35,038 nt of DNA from Deltaproteobacteria bacterium (GTDB lineage Bacteria; Myxococcota_A; UBA796; UBA2385): NCBI GenBank assembly GCA_018401435.1, contig JAGYJW010000061.1, positions 1 through 35,038 on the forward strand, given 5' to 3'. Every line of letters begins with the position of its first letter. Within the stretch, counting starts at the first letter, position 1. The notes beneath the pieces were generated by a model. The model was not told the DNA's origin, did not search any database, and saw nothing but the letters and a program-made list of their open reading frames with translations. Below are positions 8,463-16,616 of this stretch, in pieces. The translations under genes were made by a program, and so were the position numbers.

Positions 8463-9382
8463 AGCCCGTCGGAGTTGGTGGCCTTGGCCTTCAACTCGGT
8501 GATGGCCACGGTGTCCTTGCTCTTGGTGCCCGGGTAGACCTCTAGGATCTTGAGTTCGATGTCGCCCCAGGCGCTGCCGGTATAGCCCACCACCGCGGGG
8601 ATCTGCAGGGACTGGGCGGTGGTGACGTCGGGCAGGTCGTGCACCACGCTGCGCCCGTTGGCGATGACCTCGACCTTCTTGGGGCGGGCGAAGGCCTTGT
8701 CGGCGGACTGGACGGACACCGTCGACAGCGAGAAGCCCCCGGCGGTGAAGGTGAAGCTGGCGCCCGCGGCCGGCGCCTTCCAGGCGGTCTTGGGGTTGTC
8801 GTCCAGCATCTCGAGGCCCGTCATGGGGTCCTCATTCGAGGTGGCGGTGACCTGGGCGGCCACATCGAATTCCGACAGGAAGATGAGGGCCTCGGAGATG
8901 GCGAAGTTGGGGTAGTCGCGTCCGGGGTAGACCTCGAGCACCGTCAGGGTGATCTTGCCGCCCTGGCCCTCGCCGCCGACGATGTCGGCGATGTCGACCA
9001 CCTGCATGCCTTGCTTGTCTTCGAACTCGACCTCGACCGAGTCGGGCATGGTGCGCAGCTCGGCACCCTCGTAATAGCTGCCTTCAACGCGGATCTTCTT
9101 GACCCGCGCGTAGTCCTGGAAGGTCTTTTCGCTCTCGGCGAAGCCTACCACCAGGCCGATCTTGTCCACCGCCATCTTGGGCACGTCGATGGTCAGCGTC
9201 TCGCCCGTGTTCTGGGATTCGCCGGGCACCATCCAGGCCGTCTCCATCTTGCCGTCGATGGCGTTCTGCGCATTCCAGAAGTTGGCCCCCTTGCGGCTCT
9301 CCTTCTTGAAGTCCGAGGCCGAGGCGCCCGCGAGGGCGGTGCTGGAGAAGAGGCAGAGAGAGAGCAGGGAGACGATGCGCAC
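8459..9382 (-). CDS. Secreted protein with two discoidin-like / NADase-type glycan-binding modules
   Basis: This 307-residue protein starts with a clear signal peptide (MRIVSLLSLCLFSSTALAGA; cleavage near ALA-GA). The mature part holds two similar beta-rich modules, at about residues 25-165 and 170-300. Each has the pattern of an 'AIDG/LDDNPKTAW' loop, a central beta sheet and a closing LxVLEVYPG(R/T) strand. This pattern is seen in discoidin-like carbohydrate-binding proteins of Myxococcota-type genomes. It is probably exported to the periplasm or cell surface and binds glycans; no catalytic residues are evident. The start is GTG with GGAG 6 nt upstream. It is convergent with the M3 peptidase and is followed upstream by the peroxiredoxin gene in the same direction, with a hairpin between them. 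Confidence 0.8.
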   Translation of the reverse strand: MRIVSLLSLCLFSSTALAGASASDFKKESRKGANFWNAQNAIDGKMETAWMVPGESQNTGETLTIDVPKMAVDKIGLVVGFAESEKTFQDYARVKKIRVEGSYYEGAELRTMPDSVEVEFEDKQGMQVVDIADIVGGEGQGGKITLTVLEVYPGRDYPNFAISEALIFLSEFDVAAQVTATSNEDPMTGLEMLDDNPKTAWKAPAAGASFTFTAGGFSLSTVSVQSADKAFARPKKVEVIANGRSVVHDLPDVTTAQSLQIPAVVGYTGSAWGDIELKILEVYPGTKSKDTVAITELKAKATNSDGL

Positions 9383-9458
9383 GGGGCACTCCAGGCAGTG
9401 ACGCGGAGAACCCTTCTACCACGCGGGAGCGTCCCGCTGCCGGACCCGGCACGCAGAA

Positions 9459-9499
9459 GGGGCCGCCCCCCTCCTCAGCCGAGAGGAGAAGGCGGCCCC
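9459..9499 (-). terminator. Strong GC hairpin after the peroxiredoxin gene
   Basis: GGGGCCGCC pairs with GGCGGCCCC, and CTCCTC with GAGGAG inside it, giving a long near-continuous stem. It lies 20 bp beyond the stop codon of the leftward peroxiredoxin gene and ahead of the next leftward gene. There is no T run after it, so it may act as a rho-assisted or hairpin-only terminator. Confidence 0.6.
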
Positions 9500-9518
9500 C
9501 GTGCGGGTCTTGGGGGGT

Positions 9519-9995
9519 CTACAGGCTGTCGATGAGGCTGTTGGACAGCGAGCAGGTCAGGCCGAAGCCGTCGGGCTCGACCTGCAGCTGGGTGACCGTG
9601 CCGTCCTTGACCACCATCGCGAAGCGCTTACTGCGGGTGCCGCCCAGACCGGCGGCGAAGACGTCCAGGCCCATGGACTTGACGAAGGCGCCGGCGGGAT
9701 CGGCCAGCATGCGCACCTTGCCTTCGGCCCCGTGGGCCTGGCCCCAGGCGCCCATCACGAAGGCGTCGTTGACGGCCACGCAGCTGATGCTGTCCACGCC
9801 CTTGTCCTTCCACTTCTGGAAGTCGGCGACATAGCCGGGCAGGTGGGTCTTGGAGCAGCCGGGGGTGAAGGCGCCGGGCACGCCAAAGAGCACATGGGTG
9901 CCCTTTGCAAAGACCTGGGCGGTCTCGATGGCGTTGCCGGGGCTGTTCTCGTGAAGGGTGGCGCTGGGGAGGCTGTCGCCGACGGAGAGGGTCAT
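9519..9995 (-). CDS. Peroxiredoxin, Prx5/AhpC-TSA type
   Basis: This is a 158-residue thiol peroxidase that reduces hydrogen peroxide or alkyl hydroperoxides in the cytoplasm. The peroxidatic cysteine sits in the Prx5-type signature VPGAFTPGCSKTHLPGY at about residues 40-56. VNDAFVMGAWG and a C-terminal FGLTCSLSNSL also match that subgroup; the last cysteine could resolve the disulfide. I chose the ATG at 9995, which has GGAG 6-9 nt upstream, over a TTG four codons earlier. It is a single gene between a hairpin and a divergent lipoprotein gene. Confidence 0.92.
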   Translation of the reverse strand: MTLSVGDSLPSATLHENSPGNAIETAQVFAKGTHVLFGVPGAFTPGCSKTHLPGYVADFQKWKDKGVDSISCVAVNDAFVMGAWGQAHGAEGKVRMLADPAGAFVKSMGLDVFAAGLGGTRSKRFAMVVKDGTVTQLQVEPDGFGLTCSLSNSLIDSL

Positions 9996-10188
9996 GGGGG
10001 GCTCCAATGGGAGGGGTCGAGGGGCGGATCGCCCGTCGCGCGCAACCTACCCGCCCTGGCGCGGCTGCCAAGCTGCGTGCATGGGCACGGGGCGATCGGC
10101 CTTCGTCCGCCCGGACCGCTGCTGCGCGGACGCCGTGGGTGGGGCACCGGGCTGTCGCCTCCGCCGGGCTTCGGGCTAGACTGAGGCC

Positions 10189-12453
10189 ATGCGCGCCTTG
10201 CCCCTGCTGTTGCTGTTGGCCTGCCAGGATCCTCCGCCGGATGCAGATCCGGGTGGGGCCGGCGATGGAGCGGATGGCAGCGACGGTACGGATGGCACGG
10301 ATGGCACGGATGGCACCGACGGCACCGACGGCACCGACGGCACCGATGGGGAGGACCCGCCCTGGGGCCTGGACAGCCGGCCGCCCAACCCAAGCTGCCA
10401 CGCCCCCGACCGGCCCCTCAACCGCGGGGCCTTGAACCTGCGCATCGACGTGGCCTACCCCTCGCTGGATTTTCGCCGGCCCACCTCGGTCACCTGGTTC
10501 CCCACCGATGGCGGCTGGTGGGTGACCGAGAGCGAGGGCCTGGTGGAGGCCTTTGACGACGACCCCGGGGCCACCACCACGCGCCTTGTCTTGGATATCC
10601 AAGACCGCGTCACCGGGCAGACCGAGGGCGGCGGAGAGATGGGCCTGCTGGGACTGGCCTTTCATCCCGACTTTGCAGCGAATGGCCAGGTCTACCTGTC
10701 CTATACGACCACCCTCGAAGACGGGGCCTATGCCTCGCGCATCAGCCGCTTTGTCAGCGCCGACTGGGGGGCCACCCTGGACCCCGACAGCGAGGTGGTG
10801 CTGCTGGAGATGCTGCAAGGCAACCAGAACCACAATGGCGGGCGCATCGCCTTTGGTCCCGACGGCATGTTGTGGATTGGCTTTGGCGATGGGGGGGGCT
10901 TCACCTACCAGGACGAGGCCCAGAATCCTGCCGATCTGCACGGCAAGATCCTGCGCATCGACGTGGATGGCGGCGACCCCTATGGCATCCCCGCCGACAA
11001 CCCCTGGGCCGATGGGGTGGGCGGCCGCGGCGAGGTCTGGTCCCTGGGCCTGCGCAACCCCTGGGGCTGGAGCATCGACCCCCAGACGGGCGATCTGTGG
11101 GTGACCGATGTGGGCACCAGCGTGTGGGAGGAGGTCAACCTGAGCCCCAAGGGCGCAAACCATGGCTGGCCGCTCTACGAGGGCGCAGACTGCCGGGTGG
11201 CCACGGATCTGTGCGATATCGACCGTGTAGACCCCATCTATGCATACTCATGGTCCGAAGGCCGTGCCGTGATGGGCGCGGTGGTCTACCGGGGCAGCGC
11301 CATCCCCGAGCTTGCCGGTCGGCTGGTCTTTGGCGACTACTTTTCGGGGTGGATCAAGACCCTGCGCAGAGACGCAGAGACGGGCGAAGCCATCGTCGAA
11401 GACCTCTTCCCCGACCTCGGCCTCTTCCTCTCTACCTTTGCCGTGGATGGGGCGGGCGAACTCTATGTGATGTCCTTTGACTACCGGGGCCGCCTGCTCA
11501 AGATCCTGCCCGGCGACGGCACCCTCGAGGAGGATCCTTTCCCCGCCACGCTGTCGGCGACCGGCTGCGTGGATCCGGCCAACCCCCGCCAGCCCGCCAG
11601 CGGCCTCATCCCCTACACCGTGCGCGCGCCCTTCTGGGCCGATGGCCTGGAGAAGGAGCGCCATGTCGCCTTTCCCGATGGGGCGACGCCCACGGTGGGC
11701 GAGGATGGAGACCTGGACCTGCCGGTGGGCACGGTGCTGGTGAAGACCTTGGGTGAGGCCGACCGGCCCGTCGAGACGCGCCTGCTGATGCGCCACGACG
11801 ACGGCGCGTGGGCTGGCTATGCCTATCTGTGGAATGCCGATGGCACCGACGCCACCTTGCTGCAAGATGGGGCCCGGGTGGAGATCTCGAGCGGCATTCA
11901 CGATGTGCCCGCCCGCTGGGCCTGTCGCAGCTGTCACACCGACGAGGCCGGGGGCAGCCTGGGCCTGGAGCTGGCCCAACTTGCGACCGCCGCCACCTAT
12001 GACAGCACCGGACGCAGCGCCGACCAGCTGCTGACCTGGCAGCATATCGGCCTGCTGCCCGAAGACCTCCCGCCTTTCGAGCCCCTGCCCGACCCCGCCG
12101 GCGCCGATGCGACGGAGGCGCGCGCCCGGTCCTGGCTGCACACCAATTGCGCGAGCTGCCACCGGCCGGGGGTGCCGCGCTCGGGTCACCTGGACCTGCG
12201 CTTTGGCACGCCCCTGGCCGAGACCGGCGCCTGCGATGTCGCGCCCCTGGAGACGGATCTGGGCGTGGAGGGCGCCCGCATCCTGGCGCCGGGTGATCCC
12301 GACCGCAGCCTGCTGGCCTTGCGGGCGGCCCGGGACGATGCCCGTCGCATGCCGCCCCAAGGCGTGAGTCAGCCCGACGCCGTCGGTCTGGCCTTGTTGC
12401 GGGAGTGGATCACGGGCCTGGACGCCTGCCCGACGGTGGATTCGGGGGGCTGA
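10189..12453 (+). CDS. Lipoprotein PQQ-type sugar dehydrogenase fused to a two-heme cytochrome c region
   Basis: This 754-residue exported protein has a short signal with lipobox (LLLLAC), so it is probably lipid-anchored. A spacer of tandem DGT units follows (about residues 29-52). Residues ~85-440 form a soluble PQQ-glucose-dehydrogenase-type beta propeller: LLGLAFHPDF with the catalytic His, NHNGGRIAFGPDGMLWIG, LRNPWGWSIDPQTGDLWVTDVG and ANHGWPLYEG. The C-terminal ~250 residues contain two CxxCH heme motifs (CRSCH near residue 580, CASCH near 653), each in a domain typical of gluconolactone/sorbosone-dehydrogenase-associated cytochromes. It likely oxidises a sugar or aldose and hands electrons to its own hemes at the cell surface. 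Substrate is unknown. Confidence 0.88.
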   Translation: MRALPLLLLLACQDPPPDADPGGAGDGADGSDGTDGTDGTDGTDGTDGTDGTDGEDPPWGLDSRPPNPSCHAPDRPLNRGALNLRIDVAYPSLDFRRPTSVTWFPTDGGWWVTESEGLVEAFDDDPGATTTRLVLDIQDRVTGQTEGGGEMGLLGLAFHPDFAANGQVYLSYTTTLEDGAYASRISRFVSADWGATLDPDSEVVLLEMLQGNQNHNGGRIAFGPDGMLWIGFGDGGGFTYQDEAQNPADLHGKILRIDVDGGDPYGIPADNPWADGVGGRGEVWSLGLRNPWGWSIDPQTGDLWVTDVGTSVWEEVNLSPKGANHGWPLYEGADCRVATDLCDIDRVDPIYAYSWSEGRAVMGAVVYRGSAIPELAGRLVFGDYFSGWIKTLRRDAETGEAIVEDLFPDLGLFLSTFAVDGAGELYVMSFDYRGRLLKILPGDGTLEEDPFPATLSATGCVDPANPRQPASGLIPYTVRAPFWADGLEKERHVAFPDGATPTVGEDGDLDLPVGTVLVKTLGEADRPVETRLLMRHDDGAWAGYAYLWNADGTDATLLQDGARVEISSGIHDVPARWACRSCHTDEAGGSLGLELAQLATAATYDSTGRSADQLLTWQHIGLLPEDLPPFEPLPDPAGADATEARARSWLHTNCASCHRPGVPRSGHLDLRFGTPLAETGACDVAPLETDLGVEGARILAPGDPDRSLLALRAARDDARRMPPQGVSQPDAVGLALLREWITGLDACPTVDSGG
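10273..10344 (+). repeat. Nine-bp tandem repeat encoding Asp-Gly-Thr units
   Basis: Eight units of the pattern GAYGGCACS (first two units slightly variant: GGCAGC, GGTACG) encode the low-complexity linker after the lipobox. Because the unit is a multiple of three, copy-number change would lengthen or shorten the linker without breaking the frame. Confidence 0.9.
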
Positions 12454-12468
12454 AGGCGTCCCCCAGGT

Positions 12469-13299
12469 TCAGGCGTTCAGGTGCCAGTAGCGCAAGGGTC
12501 CGCCGCGGGTCTCCGCGTCCCACCACCCTATGGCATGGGCGTCGACGGCAGCCCGGCAGGGGGCGTCGGCGACGCTGGCGAAGCTGTCGGCCGGCAGGTC
12601 GATCCGGGCGAGGCCCTCGGTGGGGTCCGAGGGGCCCTTGTGTAGGGCGCCGCCCAGCCGCGCGTCGCTGCCGGTGCGCAACAGCAGGGCCCCCATCTCG
12701 GCGCCGACGGCCAGCGGCGTGGCGCCCCGGTCTTGAAAGAGTGGGCCGCCGATGCCCAAGATGACCGATGCCGGCCCGGCGTCGTTCAGGTTGCCGCGGA
12801 GCCAGAGCCGGGCCCAGGTCGCCACGAAGCGGGCGGCGGATTCGGTCCACTCCCCGGCTTCCGGCAGGGGCTGCACGCCATCGAAGGCGTGGTGGAAGGC
12901 GGAGTCCACACAATTGGGCGGGGCTCCGACCGAGGCGCTGAAAGAGAGCTGGCCCGAGCCGAGATGAAGGGTCAATCCGCCGCCTGCGTCGCTCCATCGG
13001 CCCAGCAGGTCGAGCACGGGCCCGGCCGCATTGAACAGGTCGGGCGCCAGCGGCACGGTCACCAGCGACGTATCGGGCTCCCAGCCTGGCGCCCCAGGCG
13101 ATGCGTTGGGCACGAAGCGGATGTGGGCCGCGGGCGACTCTCCCTGGGCCAGCAGGCGCAGGCTGCGGCTGCGCAAGAGCGCGGGCGCCTGGGCCTCGGG
13201 CAAGGAGGGGTGGGCCCAGCTGTTGCCGCCTCCCGCGACGACAAGGGTCTGCGAGATGCCTTGGAACGGCGGGGTGAGACTCTCTTTCGATGCGGACAT
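12469..13299 (-). CDS. Hypothetical protein
   Basis: This 276-residue protein is in no family I recognise. It has no signal peptide or TM helix. Glycine- and serine-rich beta-like segments dominate (LTLHLGSGQLSFSASVG, ASVILGIGGPLFQDRG, EMGALLLRTGSDARLGG), with an aromatic C-terminus (WWDAETRGGPLRYWHLNA). The start ATG has GGAG 6 nt upstream, and codon use is the same as its neighbours. It lies 124 bp downstream of the leftward nucleotidyltransferase gene and could be transcribed with it. It is convergent with the PQQ dehydrogenase, with a short GGGGG/CCCCC hairpin (12444-12464) at the junction. Confidence 0.65.
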   Translation of the reverse strand: MSASKESLTPPFQGISQTLVVAGGGNSWAHPSLPEAQAPALLRSRSLRLLAQGESPAAHIRFVPNASPGAPGWEPDTSLVTVPLAPDLFNAAGPVLDLLGRWSDAGGGLTLHLGSGQLSFSASVGAPPNCVDSAFHHAFDGVQPLPEAGEWTESAARFVATWARLWLRGNLNDAGPASVILGIGGPLFQDRGATPLAVGAEMGALLLRTGSDARLGGALHKGPSDPTEGLARIDLPADSFASVADAPCRAAVDAHAIGWWDAETRGGPLRYWHLNA

Positions 13300-13423
13300 G
13301 GGCGACTCCGATGGGGTTGACGCGCGGGAAGTCGCCTATCTCCAGCCCGACCCCGCCTTGGCGAGGCGGATGGACGATTGGTTGCCAGGGTGACATGGCG
13401 CAGGATCCACCAGGGGCCCGCCC

Positions 13424-14761
13424 TCAGCCCGCGCCCCCCGCCAGGAAGCGCCCGGTGAGGTCCACCACCAGCGCATCCAGCGTGTCCAGGTCGGGATGCT
13501 CGGGCACCGCGGCCTTGCCGCTGGCGGCCAGCTGCTTCAAGGTCTGCGCCTCGGTCTCTGCCCAGTCCACCAGCTGGTCATAGGTCCAGGCGCCCGCCCG
13601 GATGGCGCGCAGCTCGTCGGCGTCGCGGTCCCCCCGCCAGACATGCACCTGCCCCGTCTCGACGATCTCCCGCCCCATGCGCAGCAGGCGCACCAGGTGC
13701 GCCCCGTGTTTTGTATCATAGCCGTGAGCGGCCTCCAGCGCCGCCCTCTCGGGGTTTCGGCTGCGCTTCCATTGCCGGTACTGCTCCCAGTTGCGCTGGG
13801 CGTTGGCATAGGCGCGCTCCCGGTCCATCACGGCGATGAGGTTGTCGTCCAGGCCGATGCTTCGGGCGGCCCGGTGCCAGGTGCTCTCGCCACTGGCCAG
13901 CACCTCGGTCAAGAAGTCGGCCAGCTGCCCCTGCAGGCGCTCGATCTCGGAGGGGGGCAGGGGGCCCCAGTCCGGGTTCCACTCGTCCAGCTTCTTGGTG
14001 ACCGCTGCATTGGCCGCGGCAAGCTGGTCCTGGGGCAGCAGGGTGCGTTCAGGCAGGCCAAAGGCCGCCCGGGTGGGGGCCGCGGCCGGCGGGCTGAGCA
14101 GCCAGGCGCGGTGGCCCCGGATGCGTTGAAGCTGCCGCAAGGCATAGCCGGTGAAGGTGTGCTGGGCCTTGCAGGAGAGGAAGCGGTCGCGGTGGTCCCG
14201 AAGCCGCTGTCCCAGGGGCGTGAGCAGGCGTACTTCCTGATCTCTGCAGAAGAGGGTCTCCAACAGGTTGGGGTTGCAGTCGGCGGCCAGTCGGGCGAAC
14301 TTGCTGAGCGCATAGACGCTGCCCTCCAGCTTGCTGCGCGCCACCACGGCGCGCTCGGCGGGGGTCAGCCGATGCAAGAAGGGGTTCATGTCGCCGGGCT
14401 GGTCGGCCTGGTCAAAGCGCCCCACAAAGCCCAGCAGGATGGCCTTGGGGGGCAGGGCGACCCCGCGCAGGTCCACGTCGGAGTCGTCGCTGTGCAGGCC
14501 GTGGGCGCGGCTGCCAGCGACACAGAGCAACAGGGTGTGGGAGGCCAGGTCGAAGATGGGGGCACCCGGGAGACGGCGGTGGGGGCAGGCTGTAGTCTGC
14601 TGCCGGGCGACCGGCGAAGCGGGCCCCGCGCGGCGGGGGGGGCATCCCGGCCCTTCCGGTGCCGCCGAGACGGGATAAAGCCCCGGTCCGGTCCTGACAG
14701 GGCCGTGGCCTCCCGCGCTGCGGCTCTCTTCATCCTCATGCCCTACCAGGAGCCCGCACAT
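13424..14761 (-). CDS. Predicted nucleotidyltransferase (pol-beta superfamily, YcgL/COG3541-like)
   Basis: The nucleotidyltransferase signature is clear: a glycine-serine loop and DxD (GSRAHGLHSDDSDVDLRG, about residues 81-98). It is followed by helical sequence typical of COG3541-like proteins (PNLLETLF, HTFTGYALRQLQRI, KHGAHLVRLLRMGREI). Such enzymes transfer nucleotides to proteins, RNA or small molecules, often in toxin-antitoxin or defence settings. The substrate here is unknown. Conserved sequence begins only near residue 69 (FDLASHTLLLCVAGSR). The first ~68 residues are low-complexity, and the only canonical in-frame start is the ATG at 14761, which overlaps the start of the divergent gene. 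A frameshift or unusual start near 14560 is therefore possible. It is a paralogue of the protein at 16613-17407. Confidence 0.8.
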   Translation of the reverse strand: MCGLLVGHEDEESRSAGGHGPVRTGPGLYPVSAAPEGPGCPPRRAGPASPVARQQTTACPHRRLPGAPIFDLASHTLLLCVAGSRAHGLHSDDSDVDLRGVALPPKAILLGFVGRFDQADQPGDMNPFLHRLTPAERAVVARSKLEGSVYALSKFARLAADCNPNLLETLFCRDQEVRLLTPLGQRLRDHRDRFLSCKAQHTFTGYALRQLQRIRGHRAWLLSPPAAAPTRAAFGLPERTLLPQDQLAAANAAVTKKLDEWNPDWGPLPPSEIERLQGQLADFLTEVLASGESTWHRAARSIGLDDNLIAVMDRERAYANAQRNWEQYRQWKRSRNPERAALEAAHGYDTKHGAHLVRLLRMGREIVETGQVHVWRGDRDADELRAIRAGAWTYDQLVDWAETEAQTLKQLAASGKAAVPEHPDLDTLDALVVDLTGRFLAGGAG

Positions 14762-16616
14762 GCTCGACTACGCCTGCTTCGTCATCGACGTCCCCAAGAA
14801 GGAGGAGTTCAAGAAGCTCCATGACGCCGTCCTGGTGGCCAAGCTGCTGAAAGAAGCCAAGGAGGCGGTGGCAAAGTCCGAGCTGGAGTCTCCCGAGCTG
14901 AAGGGCCTGTCCACCGATGAGCTGTGGAACCGCCGCGCGGAGCTGCCGGGGGCCAACGACCTGCGCAAGCTCAAGGAGAAGGCGGCGGAGTTGGAAGCGG
15001 GCCTGCGGGTGGTGGACGAGATCGGCAAGGTGGCCATGGCCGACCCGGGCGTGACCGTCGACCTCGATGGCGGCAAGGTGAGCTTCAACTACGTCTACAA
15101 GGACTGCCTGGAGAAGTTCCGGAGCTACCGCGGGCAGCTCGGGCTCTGCGGGGTCGCTGGCGACAAGACCATCTGGATGCGGGACTACGCCACGGTCGAG
15201 TATTTGCGGGCCACGACCGACCTCATCGACGACTGTCGCGACCGCTACCGCGGCTTTGACTTCCCGGATCTGGAAGACCCGGGCATCGACGACACGATGG
15301 CGCCCACCGATGCCGCCAAGGCGCTGTTCAAGGGTCCCAAGAAGGGCTTCTGCCTGGGCAACAAGCACGACGACCAGAACTCGAAGGACTTCCTCTACGA
15401 CGGCATCGACAGCGGCGACCTGATGGGGGCCGGCGGCCTGCTCTTCATCGAGGAGTTCAAGACCTGGATCCAGCCCGACATCAACGACTACCTGACCAAC
15501 CCCGACGCCGAGATGTCGCCGGCCCTCAAGAAATACGTCACGGACCTCAACACCAACTTCCACCTCACGGCGCCCAAGGACTTCAAGGGCATCCTGGAGA
15601 AGGCCAAGGAGAAGGGGCTCAAGGTCATCGGCATCGACGCGGGAGAGGCGGATGCCGGCGATTGCCCGTCCTCCTCCTTCGGGGAGCGGCGCACGGTGAC
15701 CATGAACAAGGTCGCCGAGGACATCATCCAGCAGGCGCTCAAGGACAACCCCGGCAAGGAGTTCATCGCCCTGGTCGGACGGGCCCACTCCAACACCCAC
15801 GAAGGCGGCGTGCCCGGCCTCAGCCAGATCCTCGGCATTCCCGCGGTGGTCTTGGACGACAGCGACAAGCTGGCGCTGGATCCCGAAGACAAGAGCCTGC
15901 GCACCATGCCCGACAAGGCCAGCCAGCACCTGATCGACCGGCTGGGCAAGCAGGTCGACTTCCGCGCCTTGTCCGAAAAGGGCATCGACACCGACGCGGT
16001 GCGCGCGGGCCTGGTGAAGCTGGCCGGGCAGCTTGCCGCCAGCACTGGCGTAGACAAAGGGGGGCGTCCCATCATCTCGGACAAGGACCTGGGCAAGCTC
16101 ATCGACAAGCTGATCAAGGAGTTTCCGGGCGATGGGCTGGCCGGGGTCAAGGAGCCCTTCAAGCGGCTGGCAGACGGCTTCTTGCGCGACGCAGAGCACG
16201 CCTTTCTGCAGAAAGAGGTCGCCGACGGCAAGAAGCTGTCGGCCAAGGATCTCGCCAGCTTGATCGTGCTCAAGGCCGAAGATGAAGCCTGGCGCGCCAA
16301 CCGCGATGCCGATGAGTGGGCCGGCGTCGAGGTCAACAAGAAGAAGCACGACAAAGTCATCCTCGACCTCAGCCGGAAGCTCGCCGACATCGTGGACAGC
16401 CCCGAAAAGGTCCAGACGGCCCTGGCCGACATGCCCAAGGCCCTGGCCAGCTCCGACGAAGACGGCGAGCCCCTCTTCCACATCAAGCCCAGCAAGGAGG
16501 GGGGATTCCTGGGCATCGGCAAGCACGAGCGCGACGCCGACCACGTCAGCATCAAGTCCAAGGAGGTCAACCGCGTGTGGGTGGAGAAGCTGGCCGGCCT
16601 GCTGGATACCGAGTGA
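14760..16616 (+). CDS. Putative effector/toxin with ChaN/Tiki-like domain
   Basis: This is a 618-residue protein without signal peptide or TM helices. The N-terminal ~190 residues are helical and lysine/glutamate-rich. Residues ~195-375 carry motifs of the ChaN/Tiki-like domain found in membrane-targeted effector-domain toxins. In order these are GFCLGNKHDDQNSKDFL, LLFIEEF, a 'MSPALKKYVTDLN' segment, KVIGIDAGEADAG, and a C-terminal ALVGRAHSNTHEGGVPGL with LGIPAVVLDD. The remainder (~380-618) is helical and charged. From memory this fold is metal-dependent hydrolase-like in related proteins; the canonical 'GExH' is here GNKH, so activity is uncertain. The start has AGGAG 7 nt upstream. Its TGA overlaps the GTG of the downstream nucleotidyltransferase. 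Confidence 0.75.
   Translation: MLDYACFVIDVPKKEEFKKLHDAVLVAKLLKEAKEAVAKSELESPELKGLSTDELWNRRAELPGANDLRKLKEKAAELEAGLRVVDEIGKVAMADPGVTVDLDGGKVSFNYVYKDCLEKFRSYRGQLGLCGVAGDKTIWMRDYATVEYLRATTDLIDDCRDRYRGFDFPDLEDPGIDDTMAPTDAAKALFKGPKKGFCLGNKHDDQNSKDFLYDGIDSGDLMGAGGLLFIEEFKTWIQPDINDYLTNPDAEMSPALKKYVTDLNTNFHLTAPKDFKGILEKAKEKGLKVIGIDAGEADAGDCPSSSFGERRTVTMNKVAEDIIQQALKDNPGKEFIALVGRAHSNTHEGGVPGLSQILGIPAVVLDDSDKLALDPEDKSLRTMPDKASQHLIDRLGKQVDFRALSEKGIDTDAVRAGLVKLAGQLAASTGVDKGGRPIISDKDLGKLIDKLIKEFPGDGLAGVKEPFKRLADGFLRDAEHAFLQKEVADGKKLSAKDLASLIVLKAEDEAWRANRDADEWAGVEVNKKKHDKVILDLSRKLADIVDSPEKVQTALADMPKALASSDEDGEPLFHIKPSKEGGFLGIGKHERDADHVSIKSKEVNRVWVEKLAGLLDTE

Noticed and set aside
10273..10344. Short tandem repeats taken as a possible CRISPR-like array
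   Set aside because: The unit is 9 bp, contiguous without spacers, and codes for a DGT linker in a lipoprotein.
9628..11163. Long leftward open frame of 511 codons
   Set aside because: It is antisense to the PQQ dehydrogenase gene and overlaps the peroxiredoxin gene; its composition is that of a GC-rich shadow frame.
12444..12464. GGGGGG/CCCCC hairpin between the PQQ dehydrogenase and the next gene as a terminator
   Set aside because: The stem is short homopolymer pairing with no T run; noted only in the neighbouring gene entry.
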